A DNA stretch of 64,000 bases, from NCBI RefSeq assembly GCF_964275005.1, contig NC_092701.1, positions 7,825,955 to 7,889,954 of the forward strand. The letters are read 5' to 3'. The translations under genes were made by a program, and so were the position numbers. The notes below the pieces were generated by a model. It worked only from the letters and a program-made list of their open reading frames with translations. It did not search any database and had not been told where the DNA came from. This document shows, piece after piece, positions 1 to 13,258 of this stretch; the stretch's first letter is position 1, and each line of letters begins with the position of its first letter. The DNA is from Diadema setosum. Lineage: Eukaryota; Echinodermata; Echinoidea; Diadematoida; Diadematidae.

Positions 1-1093
1 GGATGGAAGGTGAGGTCTTTTAAGTTACACATGCTGCTGGTTCATGCAGATAACTCACCTGTCAGAACAAAGAACATTAAAGGCATAATTTACTATTTGC
101 AGATAAAACAAAAACCCAACATTAGTGCTTTTAAATAGTTCTAAAATGTGAGTTATGGATAGAAACAACCACTGTAAGAATTTGAATCAATATAATCGAT
201 GTTCAGTGTTGTTAAATACACAGAATGTAAACAATAGTCATGATAAAAATGTTTCCAGGCTAAACCGTCTACAGTTAATGTTTATTTAGAAAAACACTGA
301 CATCTCCTTATACTTAAGGCTTTATTGCGAACATTTTATATGGTAGGATGTTTTGTGATACAACAGACCTACACATATGCATTAAATGTGATATCTTGAA
401 TATTTTTGAAATCAGGGCTCCCAAAGGTAAACAGGAAATAGAAAAACATTATTTTTGTTTCGTTTGATGGAACCCGAGGCTTCTATTTCTCAAGTGACTG
501 TCATAGGTAGCTCTAAATTTGCACAGAAGAGAAAGACATCTTATTTCTGTATTTCTGTAGTAATTGTAAAGTATTTAGAGAGTCAAAGTTTTGCTTCATA
601 GGTGGCCAAGACATTACAAATTGATAATTTCAGTTGGGTGTGTTGGATTGTGCCAAGATCGCCATAAGATTCTAACTTGCTGTATGTCTGATTCATATTT
701 TTTATTTAGCCCAACCTTTTTGTCGTATTTGGATGTTGCATGGCAAATGATAGTTGCCTTCTTATTTTGAGAAGATAATTATAATCCTTTAAGTATTTTA
801 CTTTAATCGGTATCCTTCAGGTATTTCCATCTGAGGTAATGTTAATTTGAATTTATTATTGATCCGTATTAGTAAGAGATGGCATGATTAAATTTCAAAA
901 TCAATATGATTTTCATGATATTTTTCTGTTTTCAAAATGACCATGCTGTATGAATTCTTTCTCTGTCTCATCTTCCATACGCAGTCTTGATCTAAATGCC
1001 GCTGAATCAGGGGTACAACACAAGCCTGCTGCACCCCGGAGCAATCAACTGAACACAGACCAACAGCCGGGTAAAGAGGGCTGCGCGTGCTAA
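1..1093 (+). CDS. RAB14: RAB14 small GTPase, 3'-terminal coding pieces (partial)
   Basis: Bases 1-9 are the end of a coding exon (reading D-G-S across the junction), followed by a GTGAGG donor at 10-15. The last exon starts after a CAG acceptor at 984 and runs 985-1093, ending TAA. It encodes 35 residues beginning [14 protein letters not shown] and ending [19 protein letters not shown] is the RAB14 C-terminal signature; in vertebrate RAB14 it follows QDGS and the protein ends CGC. The terminal Cys-X-Cys is the Rab double-geranylgeranylation motif. RAB14 acts in traffic between Golgi, endosomes and plasma membrane. The GTPase core lies upstream of the window, so only the hypervariable tail is visible. 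Intron 10-984 shows nothing coding. Confidence 0.93.
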
Positions 1094-4000
1094 CATAGCA
1101 TCGACATCACTTCTGTCTCTCTAGATCTATCTCTTTGTGTCTGCTCGCTTGGAAGAAAAAATAAAAGGTCTCTGATTCAACTGTGCTCACGGTCAGTGGG
1201 ATGAGGATGAAATTCACAGCGATATAGAGTTTGATGGGTCGACATTGGGCTGGTTTGTTTGTTTGTTTGTTCTGCATTTCCACGATCACTGCCAGTCGTG
1301 GTTGAAGGCAGTGGTTTTGACCAGTGGGTATTGCAAACTATCAGAGAATGAGCTTCCCCATTAGATATGTAGAGTAATCTGTGCTCATGATATTACCAAT
1401 ACAGATGACCGTTCATTGTTCTGTAATAATGCAATGCTCACAGCATTTTGACGTGTGATCATCAATTTTATAACATAACCATTTTCATTGAGGCAGTCGT
1501 GGTATATGTCTGGCTACTGTCATAATCTTCATGCCAGCTGTATCTCTTTCATACTTCAGCATTTATTTCCCAGTTAACCTGATGGAAATTAAGAATAGTG
1601 AGCTTTCCTTTTCAACCCGTTGTTGGGTGTACATTGTAGTTTTCTGCTCTCATTGTCCGTCAAAGGACGTTCTTGCCTGTGGAGAAACAAACGATGATGC
1701 GTTTCACAGGAACGTGTGCAAAATCATGTCTTGCATGACGTATACAGTGGTGAGACTGCTGCTAAACTGTACATTGTGCAAGAAATGGTTGTGCTACAAA
1801 CTAAGCTGTACATATGTTGATGAGATTTTGCAATGAACTGGCAAACGAAAGACATCGTGGTGGAAATTGATGGTAGCAATGGTGTGAAATGAATTGTTCG
1901 ATGCTGTGAGCATGATTGGGATCAGCACTTAAATCCAGTGGGGGTGGGGAGGGGATGCGGGCGGGGGGAAGGGGGAGATTATATTGATCTCCAGCTATTG
2001 GTAATCACATTATCAGCAGAGTACATCATTGTAGCTTAGGGGGAACGAGCAACAACAAATTTTGGTGAAACAAGATGTTCGAGTGGTAATCTCTTTTGTT
2101 TACTCACCTTGGCTTGCGGAGTGCTCTTGAAAATTAGGGGTGAGGCGTACATGTGGAATGAACTCTTTCTGTCTCTAAACAGAGCTGTATGTGAGCCAAT
2201 CACAGTCTTTCAGTGATAAGCAAGGTACATTATGTTTGACCAAGTCGTGACGGATGTGGCACCTGTTGGATCAAGTATCGATGTTTGCTCATACGTTAGG
2301 TGAACAGCTTTCCCCCATCCCTACCCCCCTCATTTCCCTGTATGTGAGTGCAACCAATTTTTGTGTGGCAATATTATGCAAATCTGGATTGATGTTGATG
2401 TGTACATCCACAACTTTGAGGAGAAAGCGATATGTTTACCTAGTACCCACTTGCTTGTCATGATAAGGAAGTTGGAGCCATGCCACAAGACAAAAAATGA
2501 AGAGTTGTTGTTTTTTGGTTTTTTTTAGGAACAAGTTGAGTAAACAAATGAGTGCTGACTCTCTGCATCTTTTTGGGGACTTCTTCCTACGAATGTGTAA
2601 TTCACCCCTCGAGGAATGAAGCAATTTTGGGTATTTCTGAAAAACCAACTGATTGTATGTGCTATGGCAAGCTAAATGTGACTTTGTTTGCTGATTGTTG
2701 TGATTGCCTCCTGTTGCCTGTACCCATCAGGCATTCCATAGATTGTATATTGCAGCAGAGCGTATTATTAACAAAGAGAAAAGGTATTGTTTGTGTAAAT
2801 ATTATATATATATTATATTAATGGTACTTGTAGCATTTAACAGAGAGGAAAGGGACATTGTGAATCATGGCTTTGCCAATCTATGGAGATATTGTGCTGC
2901 TGTTGGTCTTTTTTGTACAATTAAAAAAGAAAAGAAAAGAAATTAATCTACCAAACATTTTGTATCGTTAGATAGAGCTATTCTATAAATTGATTTTGTT
3001 GTCTGATTGGGACATACTAGCATTAAAGTGCACCGATCATTTCACTGGCCATCATAAGGGTCAGAAATAATTGTGCACTCCATATACTGAGAGGTGAGTT
3101 AATCAGTCCTATCATTTCACTTTGCAGAGTGGAGTACGAGTTTTTTGTAGTCCTTGTACTTACTCGCTCTGCGCTTTCGTTCATTTCTATTCTGTGTTCT
3201 GTAGATACTAGACTTTAATTCCAGACTGGTGTACGTGCATAAATTATCTGATTTCTGCAGGAATGTATTCACTTGTATCTCGTAGAAGCTTTGACTGTCA
3301 CAACTCTCATAAAACCAAGGAGGGAGAGGCGTCAAATATGATGTGAATGTTCATTAAAGGAAGTTTTTTCCCCTTTCACAATCTCGTAGCTGGAAAAAAA
3401 AAAATCCTGCCAAATAACCAGGTAACAAGTATATTTTCTGACACTGATAAAAGCCATGTGTTGTGTGAAAAAAAAAAAAGAATAATGAGTACACCAATTA
3501 TGTAAATGACAGTTAATAATGGCAATACATCCTGTGGCTTGAAGTAGTACTATGATATTCGAAAGACTGGTTTGGGCTAAACAGAAGCCAGCTGAAAGCT
3601 TGGGAATCGAGCCAGTTTTTTCAACGACCCAGTCGTAACACACAGTATTTATTTTCTTGTGTTTCCACTACTTGCACTAAGCTGGTATACTGAGAATATT
3701 TGTGTAAATGATGGATAGTGTGTCCAGCTGCTATGTTGGCGTGTACTCCTAGTCTCATATCAAGACTTTTGTAATGTGTGCGTTTGGGTCCAAGTAGGAT
3801 TTCTCTTGAAACAGTAACATTCCAATGACCCTTGTGCAACTCGTGTACAGAGAAAACAGAAGCGACATTAAATTGCTGCTTCACTGTTGTTGCATGCTTA
3901 AAGGTAGTCCGTCTGTTTGTAAGGTTTTCAGAAAAGTGATCTGCTGTGAAGCTCGCTTGAATACTTCATAGGTTGGAACATTTTGTTCAGTAAAGGCTCA

Positions 4001-5530
4001 TGCCACAGACTCGATTTGTCGTAGGCTGCTACAGATGCTACGTTTGCAGGTTTTCCAAATGTATGGCTACCTCACAGGAGAAAGGAAATTGGCAGTTTGT
4101 TCCCTGGTTGTGCACTGTGTGCATGGGTGCTGGAAATCGCTCAAGTATCTGTGACCCCCAATGTCACCCCGCCTCGACATTACAGAACAAGATTCGTGGT
4201 GCGTTGGATGTCACAGTCGGCCATCACAGCTGTATGGGGCCATGCAAACCTTCCACGAAAGTTTGCGGTAACTTGTTGAGAGCTTGATGGAAAATATTTA
4301 AGACTGACTCCGTTTCGACAGTCTTATTTATTATTATTAGGGCTATGAATTCTGATAGGCACTCCACTGCACTCAGCCTTTTGCTCTCAGCGAGTTGAAA
4401 AGTTACTCCGTGCAAATGAAAAATAATGCTTGTATATTTTGTCAGCTTGTGAAAATAACATTTCTTAGGATGTGTTGTTAAAACAAAAATGAAGAAGAAA
4501 AGGGTCTTCAAGACACTTTTTCTCTATTCTCTTCAGCCCTGCAGTTACAATCTGGTAGGAGTAGGCAGTGCTAGATTTCAGCATGTATTCTACATAGCTG
4601 TAAAATCGAGAGATTATCAGTGTTTCTGTCTCTGACTATTAAACAGTGAGCATCTGCCTTGGAATAGGTAAAGGTGAGCATTAGTCTGAGGCAGTCGACC
4701 TATGAAGCTTCAGAAATTATGCATTCTGACATTCTGTGTTGTGTTTGATTATACAGTACACAGACAGCATTTCAAACAAGTCTTTTGTTATTGCCAGGGG
4801 CCACCCAAATGCAAGCAGTGGCAGTTTTCTTTTGGGGAGGTGAGTCTAAGAGAGTTCAGTAAAAATTGGAAAGCGATAACGAGGTTTTTCAACATGCTCT
4901 TCTGTGTTTCAAACAAGACTTGTCAACCACTATGGAACAACACAGAGGCATAGAGTGATTTCTAGTATGTTAGTTCACATGTAATGCTTGTCTGTGTTTA
5001 ACCAAAGTATGAATTGTCCTCCCTGCTCTTAAATACAGAAAGCAGCATTTAGTATGTTTGTTTGTTTTTTCCCATATATTCTTCTTCAAATGACACACAC
5101 AGACATATGCACCCTGAAACATATTAGCCACAATTTAGTATGGTTAGAGTCTGATAAATGAGTACATGTTATATGTGGGCTAACAATTTTACATTGTTTT
5201 AGGCTGTATAAAATGATATTAGATGTTCTTATTGGATATGAATTTGATATGGATATGATGCAAATGTGTACCTCTGGTAAGTGTAAGTTGTTTCTCCATA
5301 TTTTCTTATCATATTTTGTTTGAAATGAAGACTCTGATTGGTTTGCTATTGAGTTTATCATAGAAGCCTTTGTGGTCTATCACCCTTTGCCCAAGTTCCC
5401 CAAGTATAACAGTTGTGGAATCAACGTGTGTAGCCACCAGTTTAAGTGTATGAAATACATTTATTGAATGGTATTGACAAATTATTCTGTTGAATGATAT
5501 CAAAATAAACTTCATTGAGAAATGTCAAAA
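1094..5530 (+). other. Presumed long RAB14 3' UTR
   Basis: AT-rich, low-repeat sequence follows the RAB14 stop with no convincing coding frame. The short open frames lack splice context and family similarity. An AATAAA at 5504 followed by GT-rich sequence could end the transcript. Vertebrate RAB14 also has a long 3' UTR. The extent is inferred, not seen. Confidence 0.45.
5504..5509 (+). promoter_or_regulatory. Candidate RAB14 polyadenylation signal
   Basis: AATAAA hexamer on the sense strand, followed within about 60 bases by GT-rich sequence (5556-5590). A second AATAAA lies at 6124, beyond a MITE insertion, and is the alternative. Confidence 0.4.
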
Positions 5531-5750
5531 TGTGCAAAAGAAATTTACCTGCCCCTGCGTGTTGATTCATGTGTGTTGTTATGAATGTCTTGTATATTTT
5601 TGCAATATGTTGCGTATGGAAGGTTAGTACATATACCTTGTATTACTATTTAAATATTAACACCATATACATCAAAGCAGCAGTTACATGTGTGCTGTCA
5701 TGAATAGGATGAATACACACTTGCATTGTTTTGTATCTCTGATTCTGTTA

Positions 5751-5940
5751 CAGTGCACTCTCGTAACGAACAAGGTTACAAGATGTGTAACAAAATTCTC
5801 GTTACAACAAAATTAAAATTCAGGCAACCAAATTATCATGTGTATATTTTTATACACCATACTGTTTGGTTATAACGAAATTTCAATATAACATAAGAAA
5901 TAGCTGGTCCTGTGGACTTTGTTATGACGGGATTACACTG
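5751..5940. mobile_element. pogo/Tigger-like MITE, copy 1
   Basis: A 190-bp element bounded by inverted ends (CAGTGCACTC at left, rc of the right end CAGTGTAATCCCG) and flanked on both sides by TA, the mariner/pogo target site. The interior carries repeated GTTATAACGAAATT-type words. Three more copies lie at 19774, 26859 and 51533. This copy is the most diverged in its left end. It has no coding capacity and would depend on a transposase in trans. Confidence 0.75.
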
Positions 5941-7313
5941 TATTTTGTGAGTGTGTATATTTATCTATCTCTCTTTATGAACATACACACACACAGACAA
6001 ACATGTATGTATGTGTGTGTGTGCATGTCCTTTTGAGATGTGATTAACACCTGATGAAGTCACATGTGAATTTTCTAATGCATTTCCAGTTAAGTTTTCT
6101 GACTTTTAGTTTTCAAATGTATCAATAAATTGGCTTTCTCTATTTGCTCTGCTTGATACAAAAATTGAGAGACAGGTGATCATGAAAAGAGTAGAGCTGT
6201 GAGAAACTCATCCTTGAACTCTAAGACCCGATGAAGCTCAAGAGAGATTGTTAGTCAAGGTAGTAAATGGTAAATTTAAAATGCCAAATGCTTCGAAAAG
6301 AGTGAAAAGTATGTCACTTTGAAATTTTTACCAGGAGGCAGTTAAGAAATCAAATTTTCATCCTAGGAAAGATTAAGACTCATAAATTTTTGGGACAGTT
6401 CATGTGTTTCTTGCAGTTTTCTCGAGTTTGATCTTATATATGGTAGCTAATCAGGTACTGTTAAAGTGGAAGTTTTTGTGCATATCCCACGACCAGAAAC
6501 AAGCACAAAGAATATAAGCATACAAATACTTTTGCTTGTCATCTAATGTACTAGTACCCTATGCTAACATCTTGATTCCGCAAATTTGAAAATACATGTA
6601 TATACATGAAATTCTTAACTTGGCAGAACGCAAAAAATTACTTGCGAGAAAATATGTTTGTGTGTAATTGTGAACACTTGTGTGATTGCATGACAACATG
6701 GATGTGCAAAGATGTGTGTGTTTCTTTACCTTATCCCGGCATTACCCTACTCTGTGATTTGATATCCAGAGATAAATAAAAGAAAAGTAAAAAACAAACA
6801 ACAGCAACAACAACAACAACAAAATTGTGTGGAATGTAATACTTTCCACAGTGTACTTTAAAGTAAAGATTGGCATTTCATGAAACTTGTTGGTCCTGTG
6901 GAGCAAAGCTAGATGTCAGATTTACCTAAATTGCAGCAAATATACTGCTTTGAAAGGATTACGGCTGTGAAAATATTAGCTTTTGAAGTTTAAACATAGA
7001 CAAGAGTGCAAATTAGGAATTCAAACTTCAAAGATCCGTTCGAATCACCACAGCAACATGCTTCAGAAAGGCATAAACAGAATGAAGAACAAAGAAATAT
7101 ATGTTTATGTGTATTTTTTTTTCTAATTTCAAAATATTCCTTGACCTGAATCTGCTAGGATGTGATGAAGATATCAAATTCCCAACTTTTGTCTAACATA
7201 TACTTTACTTTTTTTCACCAAATCACTTTACCAATTGATACTCTTCATTTGGTGCAATTTTATCAGGTTAACAATGTGACAAGATGCATTTGAGTGTATG
7301 TAGAAAATTATCA

Positions 7314-7906
7314 TTAAAGGACAAGTCCACCTTCATATACATGTGGATTGAGTGAATGCAACAATATTAGTTAAGAACACATCAGTGAAAGTTTGAGGAA
7401 AATCTGACAATCCGTTCACAAGTTATGAATTTTTAAAGTATCTGGGCAATCACTGCTGGATGAGAAGATTACTACAGTGTATGATGTCACATGCATACAA
7501 TGATATAAGGAAAATACAAAGAGAGTTTCACAAAACTTTATTTTTTTTTTTTTATAAAGTGCACATTTCTTCAACTTATTACTGATGTATGTTTAGGGTA
7601 ATATTACTCCCCTTTTCTTCTGAAGGAGAGAAGTCTAGTGTTCTATTGTTATTCGAGAAAAGTGAAAATATGTTGAATTTTCTTTATACTTCTTTATATC
7701 CTTGTACACATGTGACATCACAAGCTATAGTAGTCTTCTCATCCCGCCATGACTGAGCAGAAACTTTAAAAATTCATAACTTTTGAATGGATTGTCCAAT
7801 TTTCCTCAAACTCTCATTGATGTGTTCTACTAATATTGCTGTATTCACTCAACCCACATGTCTGTGTCACTCAACCCACATGTATGTCGGTGAACTTATC
7901 CTTTAA
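7314..7906. mobile_element. Non-autonomous element with ~120-bp terminal inverted repeats
   Basis: The left arm (AAAGGACAAGTCCACCTTCA, then AACACATCAGTGAAAGTTTG and CAAGTTATGAATTTTTAAAG) recurs inverted at the right end (GAACTTATCCTTT with CTCATTGATGTGTT and the matching arm). TTAA stands at both outer edges. Near the right end a short block (CACTCAACCCACATGT) is duplicated. No open frame; the loop is AT-rich. Class is not certain; the TTAA edges would fit a piggyBac-type target. Confidence 0.7.
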
Positions 7907-8329
7907 GTGTTGTTTTATAACGGCTACTGGTTTAGATGCACTAAATTGACTACTACTGAGAACAGTGCAATAAAAAGATGTCATAACAATAAACAATAAA
8001 AAGATGTCATATTGGAAATAACTTGTATCAGGAACTAATTTGTAACAGATTCAGGATAACACTGCTATATACTGTGATTAATGAGACAATCATCATGATT
8101 CTTATAAGAAAATACAGTACTCAGAGCACTAACAAAGAAAAAAACAAACAAACAAAGATTTAAAACACATACAATAATTCTAAACTGTTCAATGTCGGGG
8201 GGGGGGGGGGGACTATAAACTCAAAGACCCAGTTTTATCAAGACTTATACTGCAACTGATTTTAAGTCCAGGAAATCAAGTACTGTACAGTGTATAAGAT
8301 CATAAATCAATTATAACCTGCGTGATAAA

Positions 8330-8500
8330 ACAAGGCCAAGATATGTTTTCCACATCAGTGAAGTTTGATGAAAAGTGCAAGGACAATCTATTCAGAAGTT
8401 ATGAACTTAATGGTTGAAACTATGATCTGTCGTTGTTGGATAAGAAGACTACAACAATTTGTGATGTCATAATAGGGCAAATATATAGAATGAAAATAAC
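8330..8500. mobile_element. Diverged fragment related to the 7314-7906 element
   Basis: The ordered words CACATCAGTGAAGTTTGATG, GGACAATCTATTCA, AGTTATGAACTT, GTTGGATAAGAAGACTAC and TGTGATGTCATAA match in order the left arm and sub-terminal part of the intact element, with many substitutions. Ends not definable. Confidence 0.5.
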
Positions 8501-9236
8501 ATGCAACATATTTTTTTTCTTTCTTTCTCTTCATAATTACATGTCAGAGCACTTAACATAGGCCTTCCTCTCACAATTATGGTATAAATGGGGGAGGGCG
8601 TGGCCCGGGAATGAAAAATAGTAATAACGAAAAATAATAATAGGGAGACTCTTATAAAGAGCTCATTCTACTTAAAAAGATACTACAACTTTGTATAATA
8701 TGCATCATAAGTCAAAGAATTATTTACTTTCCATGTAAAATGAAATGTTGTGCAATTCTCTTTATATTTTCTTTGTTTCTGTCCCCCTTTGAACATGATT
8801 TAGATGTATAAATTGAATACACTTTAAGTGAGCACTTCACATCTTAAGACTTCCTGTATGTTGCCTTGAGCGCGCGTCGCCTATCAGACACTGGAATCAT
8901 GGGTTGGGTCTGGTTAAAGACTATGATGTGCGTGCGGTGTAAATGGGTGCCTCGTTCCGTTTTATTCTGTGTTACATAATATATACATTCATATAAACGG
9001 CTATTATTTTGCATTGAAAATAAAAAAAATAATATAGTAAAGCATATAAAATTTGTATGTTTTATGATGTATATTTATTATTTTGTGTAAATTTTAGTTT
9101 AAAAAATGAACAATTGCTGACAAGCCTGACACTTGGAAACCACCGACGCGCTGCTCGGGTAAGCTTACCGTAATACTCCGGGATTACCGTAACATTATCA
9201 TATTATTTGACTCTAAAGGAAACCTGATTTTTCACA

Positions 9237-12200
9237 ATGACAGTTGAGGACGAAAACGCAGAATCTTCTTCTTCAGCTCAGAATGTGAAACGCTCAGCAA
9301 AACGACTGAATATTGTTATCCAATGCGCTGTAAGTGGCGACACGAGCCGGCTGCTCGAGGCTTACGCTAACGAAGAGGACCCCTACCACGACCGGGTGGA
9401 GAGTCAGATCAATTCCGTAGACGAGGAGGGCCGTTCTCCCGTCGAGATTGCGGTTTCAGAAGGACACATTGAAATGCTCAGGCTTCTTATAGAAAAGGGA
9501 TCGGATATGAACACAAGAAATGAGAATTCAGGGAGATCTCCGCTGGATATGGCATGTATTCTGGGCCGAGCAGATGCTCTTCAGGAACTTCTGGAAAAAG
9601 GAGCTGATGCCGATATTGCAACCAGTCGAGGTACGGTCCCCAATTTATAAATTTATTTGTGATTGGCCATGCTACACTGATGTACAGTGCAGTACCTAGG
9701 CTATGTAAACTACACAATTTCTGTATGTAATGAGACTGTTTCCAAGTTTGGCTCAAATTCACGAAGGTGGTTTATTAAGTTCATACTTCAGACCATGGTT
9801 TACGGAAATTTCTTCTGCATATATTAGATCTACGTTAGACGTCTACAGACTCTAAGAATAAAAGATCTAACGTTAGAGTCTATAGTATTGATGCATGTGA
9901 CACTAATGTTAGTAGTAGTAGTAGATCTACTGACACTGACAGATTGCGTATGGTGACAGGAGACTAGTCTACTGAAAAATGCTTTTACTGGACCTTGTTC
10001 CACTGGTAGTAGCAGTACTTTTCAAAGCAACAATTTTTTTTTAAAATTTCCCTTTGATAGAGGTCTTAAACATTGTTCTAATGACTAATGTAAATGTTAC
10101 ATCTGGAATACATGTCCCCCTTTTTTTTGTAACCCACTATAGGGGCCTACTCTCATCCCACTGTAGACTGCTCTATCTAGTTCACCACATAATAAATTCA
10201 AAAATTAAAAGGAAAGAAAAAAGTCAATGTCTTATAATGTGAAAGGAAGCTCTTAAGCATTGCTTTTATTTCTTGTGTGGTACTTGTTTCCCTTCATATG
10301 TTTGTGATAAAAGAATTGGCATAGATTATGGTCAACCTAACATATTCTGGCTGACTCTAATCTTCAATATATTTTTAGGTTATTAATGCATATTTTGTCA
10401 TATCTGCGATAACAACAACCAGCAGATAATAGCCCGCTGTCATTATGAGCAATACAAAATAAGCACTTATGCCATTGCTGTGTTTGTCACCTACCAATAA
10501 TCCGTTTGTTGTTGGTCGTCCTTGTTCCTTTGCCAGGTTACACTGCCCTCCATCATGCTGCAGCATGGGGTCGGAAAGATGCCCTCAAGCTTCTCGTCAA
10601 ACACGGAGCGTGTCTGACAACCAAGACTAGTCATGGGGAGCGAGCACGGGATACGGCGTTAAGATACAAGCATGAAAATTGCTCATATTACCTAGACTGG
10701 TCTGGTGAGTTTACTGAAAAGCATCCATAGCCTCTTTATGTAATTCTGTCTATTTCTACATTTTTTTTTTTCCAGTTTGAATAGGCAGGGATTTGCATCA
10801 GAGGCAGTTTCCAGGAACTTTTCTCCTTCATTGTTGAGATACAGTATAACATGTGATGTACTAGTATTAGATTTTGAGAAGGAGACATGTACACTGTAGA
10901 TTCCTATCTTACAGTTTGATTATGTTTGTAATTATGTAAATCAAGAAGATGACAAGAATGATTACACATCTATGTAAAGATTATGACTGACACCAAATGC
11001 AGTGCACAGATTTTTAGACTTTCCTTGAGTATTTTTTTTGTGTGTGTGCGTGTATGTGCATTTTGTGTGTGTACGTGCATTGTGTGTGTCTCTGTGTGTG
11101 TGTGTGTGTGTGTGTGTTTACTCCTGCTGAACTTAAAGGGTTATCTTGAGTTAAAATGTGTGTAAGTTCAGCATTTGACACTATCAAGAGTAGTAGCATA
11201 CACATTGTGTGCTCTACATACAATTGTAGTACTGGTAAAAACTTAAAATCTTTTACACAGTTCACTTTGATAGCATTTTGGCAAATTCCAGGAGAGGGGA
11301 GAGAAACTTTGTATGTGCATCTCTGATACATCAAAACTATTGGTTCATCATTTACCCTGTTAAGTAACAGGTATTCTACGAAACTGCATGGCAGTGTATG
11401 CAGTTGATAGTACTTCTGTATTCTCACACTTCTCTAATCTCATGTGTAGAAGCAAGAAGGAGTCTTGTTCAAATACTGACAGAAACAAAGGAGACGATTG
11501 AAGATCCTCAGAAACTTCAGGGACGACTCTCAAAGGATGAAAAGGTATCCGAGTTTCTCTTCTCTCATGTAGTGAGAATGTTACATTAAGATGAGCTGCA
11601 TTCTGAATTATAACAACAAAACAAATGAAAGAGATTCACCGTGAGTGATAATACTAATTTGATGTTAGGAAAACGTTTGACAAATTTAGAGCATATTCTC
11701 AATAGTGCATTCGTTTTCTTTAACAACCTTCATCAATTGTACACGAGAGATTGTGCTTGACTGGGCTTAAATCCACTAGATAATCAATGCTTAGGATCTG
11801 TAATTATCTTTCAAAATATCGTGCAAGCCATTTCTCATTCTGAGCACTTTTTGAAAGTGTACACAGACAAGTATACAAGTACATTTCAACAACATGAAAT
11901 ATATAGATGTTGAATATGTTGATGTTTGTACCTGTATGTATGCAACAAATCTCATTCTGTTATCTACAATTGTATCTATTCCCATCTTCTCTCTTTCTGT
12001 ATCTATTTAGTTATTTACTAATTAGTCAGTCATATTTATTTGTTCATTCATTCATCCACTATTTAATATTCATTTATCTACCTGTCTATGTATCCATCCA
12101 TTCATTTATTCAATCAGTCAGAAATTCATTCTATCCCTTCTATCTTTGAAGGTTGTGAATCCTTTCATTCTTTATTCTTCACCATGAGTGTATTTTCTCC

Positions 12201-13258
12201 TGCTTGCTGCCTAGATGACAGGCCTTAATGTGTGCACTGACAAACAAGAATGGCTGGATGCCACCAGCAGCCCATCAATTGAGGACTTCCGGAAGCAGGA
12301 GGAGGACTTGAGGACCAGCCTTGAGGCCATCCTCATCAAGCTGTCAGAGCCTCGTAAGCAACAACTCTCCTTTACACACTTCAGTCTTTCTGTCCCATCC
12401 ACATCCCTTCTATGGCAAAAATGATTAAAAATGTAGTCAAGCAAAATGAATACACAAAGCAGAGACATATGATGATTGTTTCTCTTCCTGTCCACCTTTT
12501 ACCTAAGAAAAATCCCTGCATTCATGTAAATTTTCTATGACTTCTTTATATCTCACTATTGGACTAAATGCTGAAGTTGAAACCCATCATGCCCTCTGGA
12601 ACTTTGCTGTATAAATAATCATCTTGTCAGTACTAAGAACAAGCAAGTCTGAGTTTATCGCAAATCCTCTACCGGAAAATAAAATAAATGGAAGTTGAAG
12701 TCGTTGAATTTGAAAAGAAAATCAGAAAGAAATTTACAAAAAGTTACCAATTTCATACAGAAACAAGAACATACTATCTTAAAAATGTGTTTTCAATTCA
12801 AGGTTAAGTCACAAATTCAACAATTCCAGATCTGTCGAAAAAATTTTGCAGTGAAAACAATCAAATAGAAATGAAACACTACAGTGCCAAATATCAAATG
12901 ATAATGTTTTAGCTATTAGAACATTACGAATGAATAGCAAAAATAATGATAAAAAAAAAATACTGCAATAAACCACAAAAATGTAGTTCCTGAGACTTGA
13001 TGGGTCAAAGCAATCACACAATACAATTAATTTGGATAAATTTCCATGTGAACAGGTCAAAACAAAATGAACTAACGAGAAGTGATGTTGATAAACTAAG
13101 GCATTTGGACTGTATTTCCTGTGCAGGCACCATGGACTACTGAGTTATTTTATCCCTATAGATGAATTTTGCACAGTATTGGATGTTGGAAGTATTAGTA
13201 ACATCATTACCAATCTGCTTCCGTTCCCACAGCACCTGAGAAGCCACACCGACGGTGA
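9237..13258 (+). CDS. ANKRD45: Ankyrin repeat domain-containing protein 45-like
   Basis: Complete five-exon gene: 9237-9630, 10537-10704, 11450-11544, 12215-12353, 13233-13258, with GT-AG boundaries, phases 1,1,0,1 and an in-frame TGA; 822 nt, 273 aa, close to the vertebrate ANKRD45 length. The start ATG has context TCACAATGA. The N-terminus is Ser/acid-rich. Three ankyrin repeats follow at about residues 64-93, 99-128 and 132-161, with typical GRSPLDMACILGRADALQEL and YTALHHAAAWGRKDALKLL cores. A Lys/Glu-rich helical C-terminal part (SIEDFRKQEEDLRTSLEAIL) and a short basic end complete it. Ankyrin repeats bind protein partners; ANKRD45 is reported as associated with cilia and cell division, so no enzyme activity is expected. 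Exon 5 codes only eight residues, so an alternative last exon is possible. Confidence 0.85.
9750..9822. mobile_element. Fragment of the TTCACGAAGGTGGT MITE family
   Basis: The sequence GGCTCAAATTCACGAAGGTG, then CAGACCATGGTTTACGG and GAAATTTCTTC, resembles the outer end of the element at 52235-52505. The opposite end is missing. It lies in ANKRD45 intron 1. Confidence 0.5.
11036..11116. repeat. (TG)n microsatellite
   Basis: Interrupted TG/TGTG tract in ANKRD45 intron 2; the open frames across it are low-complexity artefacts. Confidence 0.9.
12000..12125. repeat. Degenerate ATTC/ATCT tetranucleotide tract
   Basis: Repeated TTCATTCATTCATCC-type and ATCTATCC-type words in ANKRD45 intron 3. Confidence 0.65.

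Larger units (their letters stand above)
5941..9236. other. Intergenic region between RAB14 and ANKRD45
   Basis: No gene seen. It holds a TTAA-bounded inverted-repeat element (7314-7906), a diverged relative of it (about 8330-8500), short CAA and poly-G runs (6799-6822, 8197-8212), and GC-richer sequence at 8870-8960 and 9140-9180 that may be the ANKRD45 promoter. Confidence 0.6.

Noticed and set aside
9160-9195. Repeated TTACCGTAA words upstream of ANKRD45 as an RFX X-box
   Set aside because: They do not match the two-half-site X-box consensus; attractive for a ciliary gene but unsupported.
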